5,196 nt of DNA from Prevotellaceae bacterium UBA4336 (GTDB lineage Bacteria; Bacteroidota; Bacteroidia; Bacteroidales; Bacteroidaceae), in contig DGTM01000043.1 of NCBI GenBank assembly GCA_002394305.1, forward strand, positions 1 to 5,196, written 5' to 3'. Numbering within the stretch: position 1 is the first letter of the stretch; every line of letters begins with the position of its first letter. Of the stretch, positions 1 through 4,538 are shown in pieces. A program made the position numbers and the translations under genes. The notes under the pieces are model-generated. The model saw nothing but the letters and a program-made list of their open reading frames with translations, was not told where the DNA came from and ran no database searches.

Positions 1-1
1 A

Positions 2-310
2 TTGATTGAGGCTGTGAAAGCAGATGGTGGAACTCTAGTACATCTTGCTACAGAGGAATACCAGCACCTGTTTGACTGGCAGCGTGTCCGTAAAGAAGTC
101 CGAATCGTTCAGCCTTTGTTCTACGTTAGAAAAGGGACTGAGTTGAAGATTCAGGCTGTTTGGGCTAAGACATGCCGGGGAGCAATAACAAGATTCATCA
201 TTGAGAACCATATCGACAAGCCCGAAGATCTCTGTGCCTTCAGTTATGAGGGATTTACATACGAACCAACATTGGGAGAACCTGATTATCCGTATTTTAT
301 CAAGCAATAA
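2..310 (+). CDS. yaaA: Peroxide stress protein YaaA (DUF328), C-terminal part, cut by window edge
   Basis: The visible 102 codons match the C-terminal part of the YaaA/DUF328 family. Diagnostic stretches are LVHLATEEYQHL (family pattern NLAS-EY-K), then VQPLFYVRKG, then the signature AKTCRGAITRFIIENHIDKPEDL (E. coli YaaA has AKKARGLMSRFIIENRL-KPEQL), and finally FSYEGFTY near the end. In E. coli YaaA is cytoplasmic, is induced by OxyR and limits iron-driven DNA damage during peroxide stress; its biochemical activity is a DNA-binding role rather than a known reaction. The family is about 250 residues, so more than half the gene lies left of the window and the TTG at position 2 is not a real start. 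The reading frame is intact to the TAA stop. The next gene begins 35 bases downstream on the same strand, with no terminator visible between them, so the two may share a transcript. Confidence 0.9.
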   Translation: MIEAVKADGGTLVHLATEEYQHLFDWQRVRKEVRIVQPLFYVRKGTELKIQAVWAKTCRGAITRFIIENHIDKPEDLCAFSYEGFTYEPTLGEPDYPYFIKQ

Positions 311-345
311 CCAGAATAGAGCTAGAGTAGCACACCGTCCGAAAG

Positions 346-684
346 ATGATAAAGCATTTATTCATCAATATCAAGACATGGCTACAGTCGCTGTCATTCC
401 GCACTGGCGTGATAGTCTTACTGTGCTGCATCCCTTTCTATATTCTCTCCTTTGCCCAAATGCTACTCCCAATAAGTGCCGCTGCAAAAGGAGTGTTGTG
501 GACTATACTCTTCGGGCTGGCTAAGACTTGTCAGTATGGAGGGCTGACAATTCTTGGTGTTGAGGGCTACAATCGGATGAAGAACTGGATTAGGCGAAAA
601 AAAATATCATGCAGCACGTCATCGAGAAATATGGTTTCACTTATTGTGGTATCATTTATCTTGCAAGTGGGGACGAAAGATTAG
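346..684 (+). CDS. Small two-helix membrane protein, transporter-suffix-like, with aberrant C-terminal tail
   Basis: This is a 112-codon ORF starting at ATG 346. Residues 1-19 are basic and amphipathic. Two hydrophobic segments follow at about residues 20-38 and 49-71, then GVEGYNRMKNWIRRKK, a basic cytoplasmic-looking end. The layout (Arg-x-Gly before helix 1, LP-S-AAKG between helices, G-x-E-G-Y after helix 2) resembles the small 'transporter suffix domain' proteins of Bacteroidetes, whose function is not established. Such proteins normally end near the basic cluster. Here residues 87-112 are a Ser/Val-rich run that is the wrong-frame translation of a GNAT acetyltransferase tail encoded at 594-707. 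The natural product was therefore probably about 86 residues long. No TAnnTTTG promoter is seen in the 35 bases upstream, so it may be co-transcribed with yaaA. The family assignment comes from overall pattern, not a unique motif. Confidence 0.6.
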   Translation: MIKHLFINIKTWLQSLSFRTGVIVLLCCIPFYILSFAQMLLPISAAAKGVLWTILFGLAKTCQYGGLTILGVEGYNRMKNWIRRKKISCSTSSRNMVSLIVVSFILQVGTKD

Positions 685-707
685 CGTATCAGTTGATTAA
701 AGAATAA
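594..707 (+). pseudogene. C-terminal remnant of a GNAT acetyltransferase
   Basis: In the frame with codons starting at 594 (one base back from the membrane-protein frame), the DNA reads AKKNI, then MQHVIEKYGFTYCGIIYL, then ASGDERLAYQLIKE and a TAA stop at 705-707. This is the typical ending of one GNAT subfamily: N-x-x-MQH-EK-GF--CGIIY---G-R-AYQ. The motif A acetyl-CoA loop and everything before it are missing. The frame is closed by TAG at 591-593, immediately before the homology begins. The remnant is joined to the upstream membrane-protein gene at an A8 tract (597-604). Its own ATG at 609 would give only 32 residues with no acetyl-CoA site, so an independent functional product is unlikely. 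Its last codons overlap the stop of the convergent GNAT gene. A -1 frameshift fusion is discussed in the findings. Confidence 0.65.
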
Positions 708-1260
708 GGTGCTTCATCTGGTGTCCTCCCCACATACTGTCGTCTGCATATCGGAACCCGACGGAAGAATACAGAGCCTCTCCAGATGGATTCCCTTTAT
801 CCACTAACAGGCCGACACAAGGAATCCCCATGCAATCTGCCTTAGCTTTCGTTGCTTCAATCAGCCGTTTAGCAATACCCCGACGACGATACTCTGGCAA
901 CACGGCCAACGAATCCAAATATAATTCGCCTGCTTGTGTCTCGTCGTCCATTCCTGAATGATCCTTGCCGATATATTCCTTTGCAGACTCAATGAACGCA
1001 CGTCGCAGTTGGTGAAGTCTTTCCCCATCATAGCTGACAGAGATGCCAACCACATTTTCCCTGTCGAGAGCAACCAACGTATTCTTGTAACTGTACTGTG
1101 AATCCTCCCGTTCCACTAACGCTGTCATCATCTTACGGAAGTCCTCCAGTCCGTATTCATCACCACAAAAGTACAAACAGCAATCATCCGTCATTGCCAT
1201 CATAATTAGGCTTGCTATCTCTGCTGCCTGGTTCTTTCCTGCTTCACGAATCTCTATCAT
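697..1260 (-). CDS. GNAT family N-acetyltransferase
   Basis: This encodes a cytoplasmic acetyl-CoA-dependent acyltransferase of the GNAT fold; the substrate cannot be told from sequence. I chose the ATG at 1260, giving 187 residues that begin MIEIREA, the usual start of this family. The longer frame would need a GTG at 1272 overlapping the upstream gene. GNAT motif A is clear: GELYLDSLAVLPEYRRRGIA (residues 111-130), with the pyrophosphate-binding R-x-x-G-x-A at R125-G128-A130. Motif B follows as LLVDKGNPSGEALYSSVGFR (151-170). The N-terminal half carries the subfamily features MMAMTDDCC (about 20-28) and SQYSY, then VVGISVSYDGERLH (70-83). The frame is full-length. Its start lies 2 bases after the stop of the upstream GNAT gene, so the pair is very probably one transcript with coupled translation. 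No terminator hairpin is visible after it. Confidence 0.88.
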   Translation of the reverse strand: MIEIREAGKNQAAEIASLIMMAMTDDCCLYFCGDEYGLEDFRKMMTALVEREDSQYSYKNTLVALDRENVVGISVSYDGERLHQLRRAFIESAKEYIGKDHSGMDDETQAGELYLDSLAVLPEYRRRGIAKRLIEATKAKADCMGIPCVGLLVDKGNPSGEALYSSVGFRYADDSMWGGHQMKHLIL

Positions 1261-1262
1261 AG

Positions 1263-1781
1263 TCAATTCCACGTCCAGAACTTCTTTAACTCACTTACCA
1301 TGTCATCCCAATCCTGCATAGTGAACGTACCTTCGCCCATCATCATAATTGTCATTTCCACTACGTCAAACTTCTTATAAAGATTTGTGTCTCGGAATCC
1401 ATTACGAAGGTAGAACTCATGCCTACATTCCCTTTGAGCCTTGTTTTCACATTCTTGTTTAGGCGATTCCATGTCAAGGACACAAGTCTCACCCTTGTAC
1501 TTCTCAATGAGAGTGATTAGAATCTCCTGACCCTTGCCTTTCCCTCTTATTTCTGGCAACACGGCAAAGTACCAATACCAGTTAAACGGCTCATGTGGAA
1601 ATACAATCGTAAAACCGATGAAGTTCTCTCCCTCATAGTAGGCAGTGAAGTCAAGGTGCATTTCTCCAATCAGACGAACCAAGTCTTCCCAAGGAATTTG
1701 CTCGTCCTCAGGGAATGCCGTCTGATAAAGCAGTTTTATCTGCTCGTTTACGTTGGCTGCTGTTATCTGTTTTGTTGTCAT
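1263..1781 (-). CDS. GNAT family N-acetyltransferase (second of tandem pair)
   Basis: This is a 172-residue GNAT-fold acetyltransferase starting at the ATG at 1781 (MTTKQITAANVNEQIKLLYQ). The open frame continues to 1841, but the extra 20 residues do not resemble the family start. Motif A is WYFAVLPEIRGKGKGQEIL (residues 70-88), with R79-G80-K81-G82-K83-G84 as the acetyl-CoA pyrophosphate loop. Motif B is HEFYLRNGFRDT (121-132). Between them lies CVLDMESPKQECENKAQREC, and near the end MTIMMMGEGTF and DWDDMVSELKKFW. Both stretches are conserved in a Bacteroidetes/Firmicutes GNAT subgroup of unknown substrate. The only sequence similarity to its downstream partner is the general fold, so the pair is not a recent duplication. 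No TAnnTTTG promoter is evident just upstream; the region behind it is the debris-filled gap 1782-2259. Confidence 0.87.
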   Translation of the reverse strand: MTTKQITAANVNEQIKLLYQTAFPEDEQIPWEDLVRLIGEMHLDFTAYYEGENFIGFTIVFPHEPFNWYWYFAVLPEIRGKGKGQEILITLIEKYKGETCVLDMESPKQECENKAQRECRHEFYLRNGFRDTNLYKKFDVVEMTIMMMGEGTFTMQDWDDMVSELKKFWTWN

Positions 1782-1853
1782 TTTAGTATAGCTGATTATT
1801 CCAAGGAGGCAATACTCCATTTTTATATGTAGCTTCTGCAAGTAATAGTCTCT

Positions 1854-2071
1854 CTATTCTATAGGATCATCATCTTCTGCATCATACTTTCGTTCATTTT
1901 ATTTTAATCACGTCGCTCTACCTCGTTGTAGGATAGGGGCTTTCTATAGCCATGTTTGATGGCATTGTCGAAAACATCGCATACTTCAGAGACTTATTCT
2001 GAGAGCGCAGAATATACATCCTTGCGGGAATTGTCGTTGTTGTCTTGCCTTTTCAAAATAATTATTTGCAC
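1854..2071 (-). pseudogene. Apparent decayed protein-coding fragments, family not recognised
   Basis: Reading the - strand, codons from about 2071 give a frame with DNNDNSRKDVYSALSE, then an in-frame TAA (1994-1996). The same frame continues as VSEVCDVF and DNAIKHGYRKPLSYNEVERRD, stopping at 1904-1906. In another frame NERKYDAEDDDPIE ends at TAG 1854-1856. The fragments have normal protein composition, and the last has the acidic look of a natural C-terminus. This suggests one gene broken by a nonsense codon and a frameshift. A short repeated stretch on the two sides of the first stop (LSE / VSE) could reflect local slippage. I do not recognise the family. With only about 60 residues, chance readability is a real alternative. 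Confidence 0.35.
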
Positions 2072-2136
2072 CAAAAGAGAGGGTTTTCAAAGGTAGCGAT
2101 TATAGTGCAAGCCATTCATTCCCCTCCCCTTAATTA

Positions 2137-2151
2137 AGCACGTTTTGTGCT
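2137..2151. repeat. Short inverted repeat
   Basis: AGCAC and GTGCT form a 5-bp stem around a GTTTT loop. It is the first of three closely spaced dyads between the decayed region and the DUF2795 gene. It is too short to call a terminator. Confidence 0.4.
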
Positions 2152-2156
2152 ACTTA

Positions 2157-2177
2157 TTTGGCACTAAATGAGCCAAA
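2157..2177. repeat. Short inverted repeat
   Basis: TTTGGC and GCCAAA form a perfect 6-bp stem around a 9-base loop. It lies 14 bases left of the stronger hairpin at 2192-2224, which is downstream of that hairpin for - strand transcripts. It could be part of a composite 3' end or a protein-binding dyad; the sequence gives no further clue. Confidence 0.4.
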
Positions 2178-2191
2178 GGAATAGAGAAAAC

Positions 2192-2224
2192 GAGGTGTGC
2201 AAAAGACATTGTCTTGCACACCTC
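2192..2224 (-). terminator. Hairpin terminator of the DUF2795 gene
   Basis: GAGGTGTGCAA (2192-2202) pairs perfectly with TTGCACACCTC (2214-2224). A further GAC/GTC pairing is possible inside, across a two-base bulge, closing on an ATT loop. It begins 35 bases after the DUF2795 stop. In the - direction the hairpin is followed by GTTTTCTCTATTCC, a moderately U-rich tail. In the + direction the tail is not U-rich, so it fits a - strand terminator. Confidence 0.65.
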
Positions 2225-2259
2225 ATTGGACTTCTGTTTCTAACGCTTAAAATAAGCGC

Positions 2260-2481
2260 CTAATACTCATCCTCGTTGAAGAGGAAGTCATCCTTGGTAG
2301 GATAGTCCGGCCATATGTCCTCTATGGTCTCGTAGATTTCACCTTCATCCTCCATTTCTGTCAGATTCTCGATAACTTCGAGAGGAGCTCCGCTACGGGT
2401 GGCATAGTCAATCAGCTCCTCGCGGGTTGCAGGCCAGGGCGCGTCCTCCAATTTTGATGCTAATTCCAATGTCCAATACAT
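2260..2481 (-). CDS. DUF2795 domain-containing small acidic protein
   Basis: This is a 73-residue, strongly acidic protein with no signal peptide or membrane segment. It starts MYWTLELASKLEDAPWPATR. The segment PWPATREELIDYATRSGAP (about 15-33), followed by LEVIENLTEMEDEGEIYETI, has the DUF2795 pattern: an aromatic/proline entry, a helix, then a residue cluster of the form A-R-x-G-A-P. In Bacteroidetes these are typically stand-alone short proteins ending in an aromatic/acidic tail like IWPDYP-DDF-F-EDEY here. Their function is unknown; a small helical protein-binding role is only a guess. The length looks complete. It has its own -7 promoter box 38 bases before the ATG and a terminator hairpin after the stop. 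It may therefore be expressed independently of the adenosyltransferase gene 66 bases upstream, or as the last member of that transcript. Confidence 0.88.
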   Translation of the reverse strand: MYWTLELASKLEDAPWPATREELIDYATRSGAPLEVIENLTEMEDEGEIYETIEDIWPDYPTKDDFLFNEDEY

Positions 2482-2518
2482 AGTATGTTTTATTTAACGG
2501 TTTTTTCTTAATGGCTTG

Positions 2519-2526
2519 CAAAGATA
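2519..2526 (-). promoter_or_regulatory. Bacteroidetes -7 box for the DUF2795 gene
   Basis: The - strand reads TATCTTTG, an exact TAnnTTTG match, followed by GCAAGCC and then an AT-rich leader of about 30 bases to the ATG at 2481. The -33 position (about 2547-2550) reads TGAT, a poor match to TTTG, so the call rests mainly on the -7 box and its location in the gap after the adenosyltransferase stop. Confidence 0.55.
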
Positions 2527-2547
2527 CACATTTTTTCGATACGAACA

Positions 2548-3093
2548 TCATTTCTCCCACAAAATTTCTTCTGTCCCACGTAAAATATTGAGCCGGAGGG
2601 CAAAAACATAGAAGTAATCACTCAGGCGATTGACGTATGCAAGGAGTTGCGGGGAGACTTTCTCTGTGGCGTCGAGGGCAAGGATGCGGCGCTCGGCCCT
2701 GCGGCACACGGTGCGGCACACGTGGGCGATGGCTGCTTCCCTGCACCCGCCGGGGAGGGTGAAGCCACGCCAGCGGGGGAGGCCTTCGGATGCGAGGTCG
2801 ATGCTGTGCTCGAGGGCTGCGACGTCGTCGGAGGTGATGGCACTGAGGGGTTTATAGGGGGCGTCGGGTTCGGTGGCGAGCTGCGCTCCGCAGACGAAGA
2901 GTCGGTTCTGTATGCCGATGAGGCAGGCGCGGTCGGCAGGTTCACGGACATAGGTGAGGAGCAGGCCGACCTGGGCATTGAGCTCGTCGATGGTGCCATA
3001 GCTCTCAAGACGTGCGCAGGACTTTTCCACTCGCTTTCCGCCGACAAGCGACGTCATGCCGGCATCGCCGGTACGGGTATAGACTTTGTTCAT
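2548..3093 (-). CDS. Cob(I)yrinic acid a,c-diamide adenosyltransferase, PduO type
   Basis: This enzyme transfers the adenosyl group of ATP to cob(I)alamin or related corrinoids, giving adenosylcobalamin, the cofactor of enzymes such as methylmalonyl-CoA mutase. It acts in the cytoplasm. The 181 residues are the full usual length and carry the PduO landmarks in order. The N-terminal ATP site is YTRTGDAGMTSLVGGKRV (5-22), then ARLESYGTIDELNAQVG (27-43). FVCGAQLATEP (66-76) and the loop LPGG (113-116) follow. The helix AHVCRTVCRRAERR (123-136) holds conserved R-x-x-x-R-R-x-E-R residues, and the C-terminal signature is NRLSDYFYVFALRL (155-168). The last motif usually reads FV-AR; here it is FALR. 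The ATG is 59 bases after the stop of the upstream gene with no clear promoter between, so the two are probably co-transcribed. No cobalamin riboswitch or other B12 gene is seen nearby. Confidence 0.93.
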   Translation of the reverse strand: MNKVYTRTGDAGMTSLVGGKRVEKSCARLESYGTIDELNAQVGLLLTYVREPADRACLIGIQNRLFVCGAQLATEPDAPYKPLSAITSDDVAALEHSIDLASEGLPRWRGFTLPGGCREAAIAHVCRTVCRRAERRILALDATEKVSPQLLAYVNRLSDYFYVFALRLNILRGTEEILWEK

Positions 3094-3152
3094 TTGCTGT
3101 CTGACTGTTTGTGATGTGCTGTTTATGTACAGCGTGGATTATGCGATGGGGT

Positions 3153-3680
3153 TCAGAAGTTCACTTTGTAGTATTGGCGGTTGTAGTTAGTGTCGAAGAA
3201 GGCTATGCCGAGGTCGTAGAGGTCGAAGCTGACGCGGGCTGGAAGCTGTCGGAACCAGTCGCGATGGCGGTGGAGGTTGTCGAGCAGGAGCACCGAGTGC
3301 TGCCCGAGGTGCTGCAGTGCTTCGTCGGAAGGCTCGTGGAGCAGGCACATGGCAACTTCACCCTCGGGCCATTGGCAGGTGATGGAGGCATGGCGGCAGC
3401 CGCTCTGCAGGTAGCGCTTCTCCCACCATGCGTCCCGGGGGAGCATGATGGTGCCGGGCTGCAGGTGGTTGGCGAGGCGCAGCAGGAGGTGCAGTCCCTT
3501 GCGTCGGCGCAGGCGCATAGCGAGGGGGAGCCGGCGGTCGAGCTCGCGATAGGCATAGAAGGGGTGCCGCTCGTAGATGACGTCGGTGATGAAGCGGAAG
3601 GCGAAGGGGCTGTGCACGCCATAGCCGCAGCGGTGGCGGAATCGCTTCACCCAGACGAGGGGATTGGTCAGTTTTTTCAT
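3153..3680 (-). CDS. Methyltransferase-like protein lacking an evident SAM-binding motif
   Basis: This is a 175-residue basic cytoplasmic protein starting at the only plausible ATG. It opens with KKLTNPLVWVKRFRHRCGYGVHSPFAFRFI (2-31), the G-x-HSPFaF entry seen in Bacteroidetes class-I SAM methyltransferase-like proteins. It ends with FDLYDLGIAFFDTNYNRQYYKVNF (152-175), matching that group's terminal DLY-LG--FF----KQ-(F/Y)---F. In between, LHLLLRLANHLQPGTI (63-78) is where motif I, an acidic residue followed by a Gly-rich loop, should appear. The sequence here instead reads MLPRDAWWEKRYLQSG, with no GxGxG. The family is often about 240-260 residues, so the core seems shortened. VLLLDNLHRHRDWFRQL (130-146) may be the late beta strand. 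It could be a non-catalytic derivative or use an altered site. A promoter lies immediately upstream, and the adenosyltransferase gene follows. Confidence 0.7.
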   Translation of the reverse strand: MKKLTNPLVWVKRFRHRCGYGVHSPFAFRFITDVIYERHPFYAYRELDRRLPLAMRLRRRKGLHLLLRLANHLQPGTIMLPRDAWWEKRYLQSGCRHASITCQWPEGEVAMCLLHEPSDEALQHLGQHSVLLLDNLHRHRDWFRQLPARVSFDLYDLGIAFFDTNYNRQYYKVNF

Positions 3681-3690
3681 GTTGCAGCCA

Positions 3691-3721
3691 CAAAGTTAAC
3701 TCTTTTTTGGCAAACTTCAAA
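3691..3721 (-). promoter_or_regulatory. Promoter of the methyltransferase-like / adenosyltransferase genes
   Basis: On the - strand TTTG (3718-3721) is followed after 19 bases by TAACTTTG (3691-3698). This is an exact Bacteroidetes sigma-ABfr-type promoter (-33 TTTG, -7 TAnnTTTG). Only 10 bases separate the box from the ATG at 3680, so the expected transcript has almost no leader. Confidence 0.72.
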
Positions 3722-3815
3722 CAGAGAGCAGGAAATAATTCGCTACATATAATATAATGTACGCGCGAAGTGGGAACGCTTTTTGCGTGTTAAGCATAAA
3801 AATTCTCTCTTTCCC

Positions 3816-3847
3816 TTTGGCGGTGTCGCAGAAACTGCGTAACTTTG
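3816..3847 (+). promoter_or_regulatory. Promoter of the lipoprotein gene
   Basis: TTTG at 3816-3819 and TAACTTTG at 3840-3847 are separated by 20 bases, an exact match to the Bacteroidetes -33/-7 pattern. The expected start near 3852 leaves a leader of about 45 bases, which ends in a C/A-rich run before the ATG at 3899, a common arrangement in this phylum. The spacer carries the inverted repeat described next. Confidence 0.75.
3827..3839. repeat. Operator-like inverted repeat within the lipoprotein promoter
   Basis: CGCAG-AAA-CTGCG is a perfect 5+5 dyad with a 3-base centre. It lies inside the -33/-7 spacer and directly abuts the -7 box. Its position would suit a repressor or activator site, but the half-sites are short and chance cannot be excluded. 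Confidence 0.35.
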
Positions 3848-3898
3848 CCGTGCAAAAAGGAAGAACACGTTTAACATAACCAAACAACAAACAAAACA

Positions 3899-4519
3899 AT
3901 GAAAAAGATTTTTGCATTTGCAGCTGTTGCAGCTGCAATGAGTCTGACCGCTTGCAGCGGCAGCACAGGAAAAGGAACAGCCGAGGAAGACAGCCTCGCA
4001 GTTGAGAACGTCGTCGAAGAGGAAAGCGCCGAGCCCGCAGTCACTGTAAGCGCTGTGGCCGAGAAGGTGCAGGCTGGCGATGCTACCGCTGCCCAGGATG
4101 CAGTGGAAGCCCTCCAGGAAGAGTTGAAGGAAGTCGTTGAGAGCGGCGACGCAGAGAAGGCTGCCGCCCTGGCAAGCCAGGTGAAGGCTTTCGTTGAGGA
4201 GAACGCCGAGAAGCTGGGCGAGATGAACATCAGCACGCTCACTCTGAACGACCTCATCAATGCAGCCAAGGCTCTGCCCAGCACTGCTGCCGAGACTGCC
4301 GGAGCCGCTGCCGACGCTGTGAAGGCTGACGCTGAAGCTGCCAAGGACGCTGCCGTAGAAGCTGCTCAGGAGAAGGCTAACGCTGCTGCTGAGGATGCCA
4401 AGGCTAAGGCCAACGCTGCTGCCGAGGATGCCAAGGCTAAGGCCAACGCTACCGTCGAGGATGCCGCAAAGAAGGCTAACGATGCCATCAACCAGGCTGC
4501 CGGCAAGCTGAAGCTCTAA
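3899..4519 (+). CDS. Alanine-rich lipoprotein with C-terminal 11-residue repeats
   Basis: This is a 206-residue predicted lipoprotein. Residues 1-18 form a signal peptide (MKKIFAFAAVAAAMSLTA), and the lipobox LTAC places the lipidated cysteine at C19. SGSTGKGTAEEDS follows. The acidic cluster starts about 10 residues after the cysteine rather than at +2, so it does not clearly match the Bacteroidetes surface-export signal, and I infer a periplasm-facing anchor. The middle (about 45-140) is Ala/Glu/Lys-rich and predicted helical, with TLTLNDLINAAKALPSTAAE near its end. Residues 159-202 are four 11-residue units, KANAAAEDAKA twice and then two diverged copies, ending KLKL. Such hendecads favour long amphipathic helices, as in LEA-type and other coiled-coil proteins. 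No enzymatic motif is seen and the function is unknown. It has its own promoter and converges on clpB. A 263-codon antisense frame over it is a composition artefact. Confidence 0.85.
   Translation: MKKIFAFAAVAAAMSLTACSGSTGKGTAEEDSLAVENVVEEESAEPAVTVSAVAEKVQAGDATAAQDAVEALQEELKEVVESGDAEKAAALASQVKAFVEENAEKLGEMNISTLTLNDLINAAKALPSTAAETAGAAADAVKADAEAAKDAAVEAAQEKANAAAEDAKAKANAAAEDAKAKANATVEDAAKKANDAINQAAGKLKL
4373..4504 (+). repeat. Tandem 33-bp repeats (4 units) in the lipoprotein gene
   Basis: Units lie at 4373-4405, 4406-4438, 4439-4471 and 4472-4504. The first two encode the identical peptide KANAAAEDAKA and differ at only a few third positions. The third encodes KANATVEDAAK and the fourth KANDAINQAAG. 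Near-identity of the first two at the DNA level points to recent duplication, while divergence of the others indicates an older array. Copy number could vary between strains. Confidence 0.85.
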
Positions 4520-4538
4520 ACATCCATACAACAAAAAA

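Larger units (their letters stand above)
1782..2259. other. 478-base gap without an intact gene, with coding debris and inverted repeats
   Basis: No convincing full gene is present on either strand. The part nearest the GNAT pair (about 1854-2071, - strand) reads as broken protein-coding sequence and is listed separately. The part from about 2100 to 2224 holds three successive inverted repeats (2137-2151, 2157-2177, 2192-2224); the last is the likely terminator of the DUF2795 gene. The segment is AT-rich compared with the genes to its right. I found no tRNA shape, transposase frame or CRISPR-like repeat. One TAnnTTTG match on the - strand at 2088-2095 lacks a -33 partner and is not called. 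Confidence 0.6.

Noticed and set aside
1782..1841. N-terminal extension of the upstream GNAT to position 1841
   Set aside because: The extra 20 residues do not resemble the family start, and the ATG at 1781 gives the typical length.
2088..2095. TACCTTTG on the - strand as a promoter -7 box
   Set aside because: There is no TTTG or TTG at the -33 position and no intact gene follows. A six-base match is expected by chance about twice in the window.
2106..2520. 11-bp inverted copies of TGCAAGCCATT (2106-2116 and 2510-2520) flanking the DUF2795 gene, as mobile-element ends
   Set aside because: The match does not extend. An 11-bp inverted match somewhere in 5 kb is expected by chance, and no target duplication or transposase is present.
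2531..2545. TTTTTT plus TTCG-ATA-CGAA as a terminator after the adenosyltransferase gene
   Set aside because: The stem is only 4 bp and the T run is on the wrong side for the - strand transcript.
2647..3114. 155-codon + strand frame opposite the adenosyltransferase
   Set aside because: It is a shadow with a biased Gly/Asp/Val composition; the opposite strand is a clear PduO-type enzyme.
3094..3152. Cobalamin riboswitch upstream of the adenosyltransferase
   Set aside because: The 59-base gap is too short and shows no B12-box-like element.
3111..3752. 213-codon + strand frame opposite the methyltransferase-like gene
   Set aside because: It is a Val/Glu/Ala-rich shadow caused by high GC. The - strand frame has family signatures at both ends and a promoter.
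3743..4534. 263-codon open frame on the - strand opposite the lipoprotein gene
   Set aside because: It is longer than the lipoprotein but is a Ser/Leu/Gly-rich mirror of Ala/Glu/Lys codons. The + strand has a promoter, signal peptide, lipobox and repeats.
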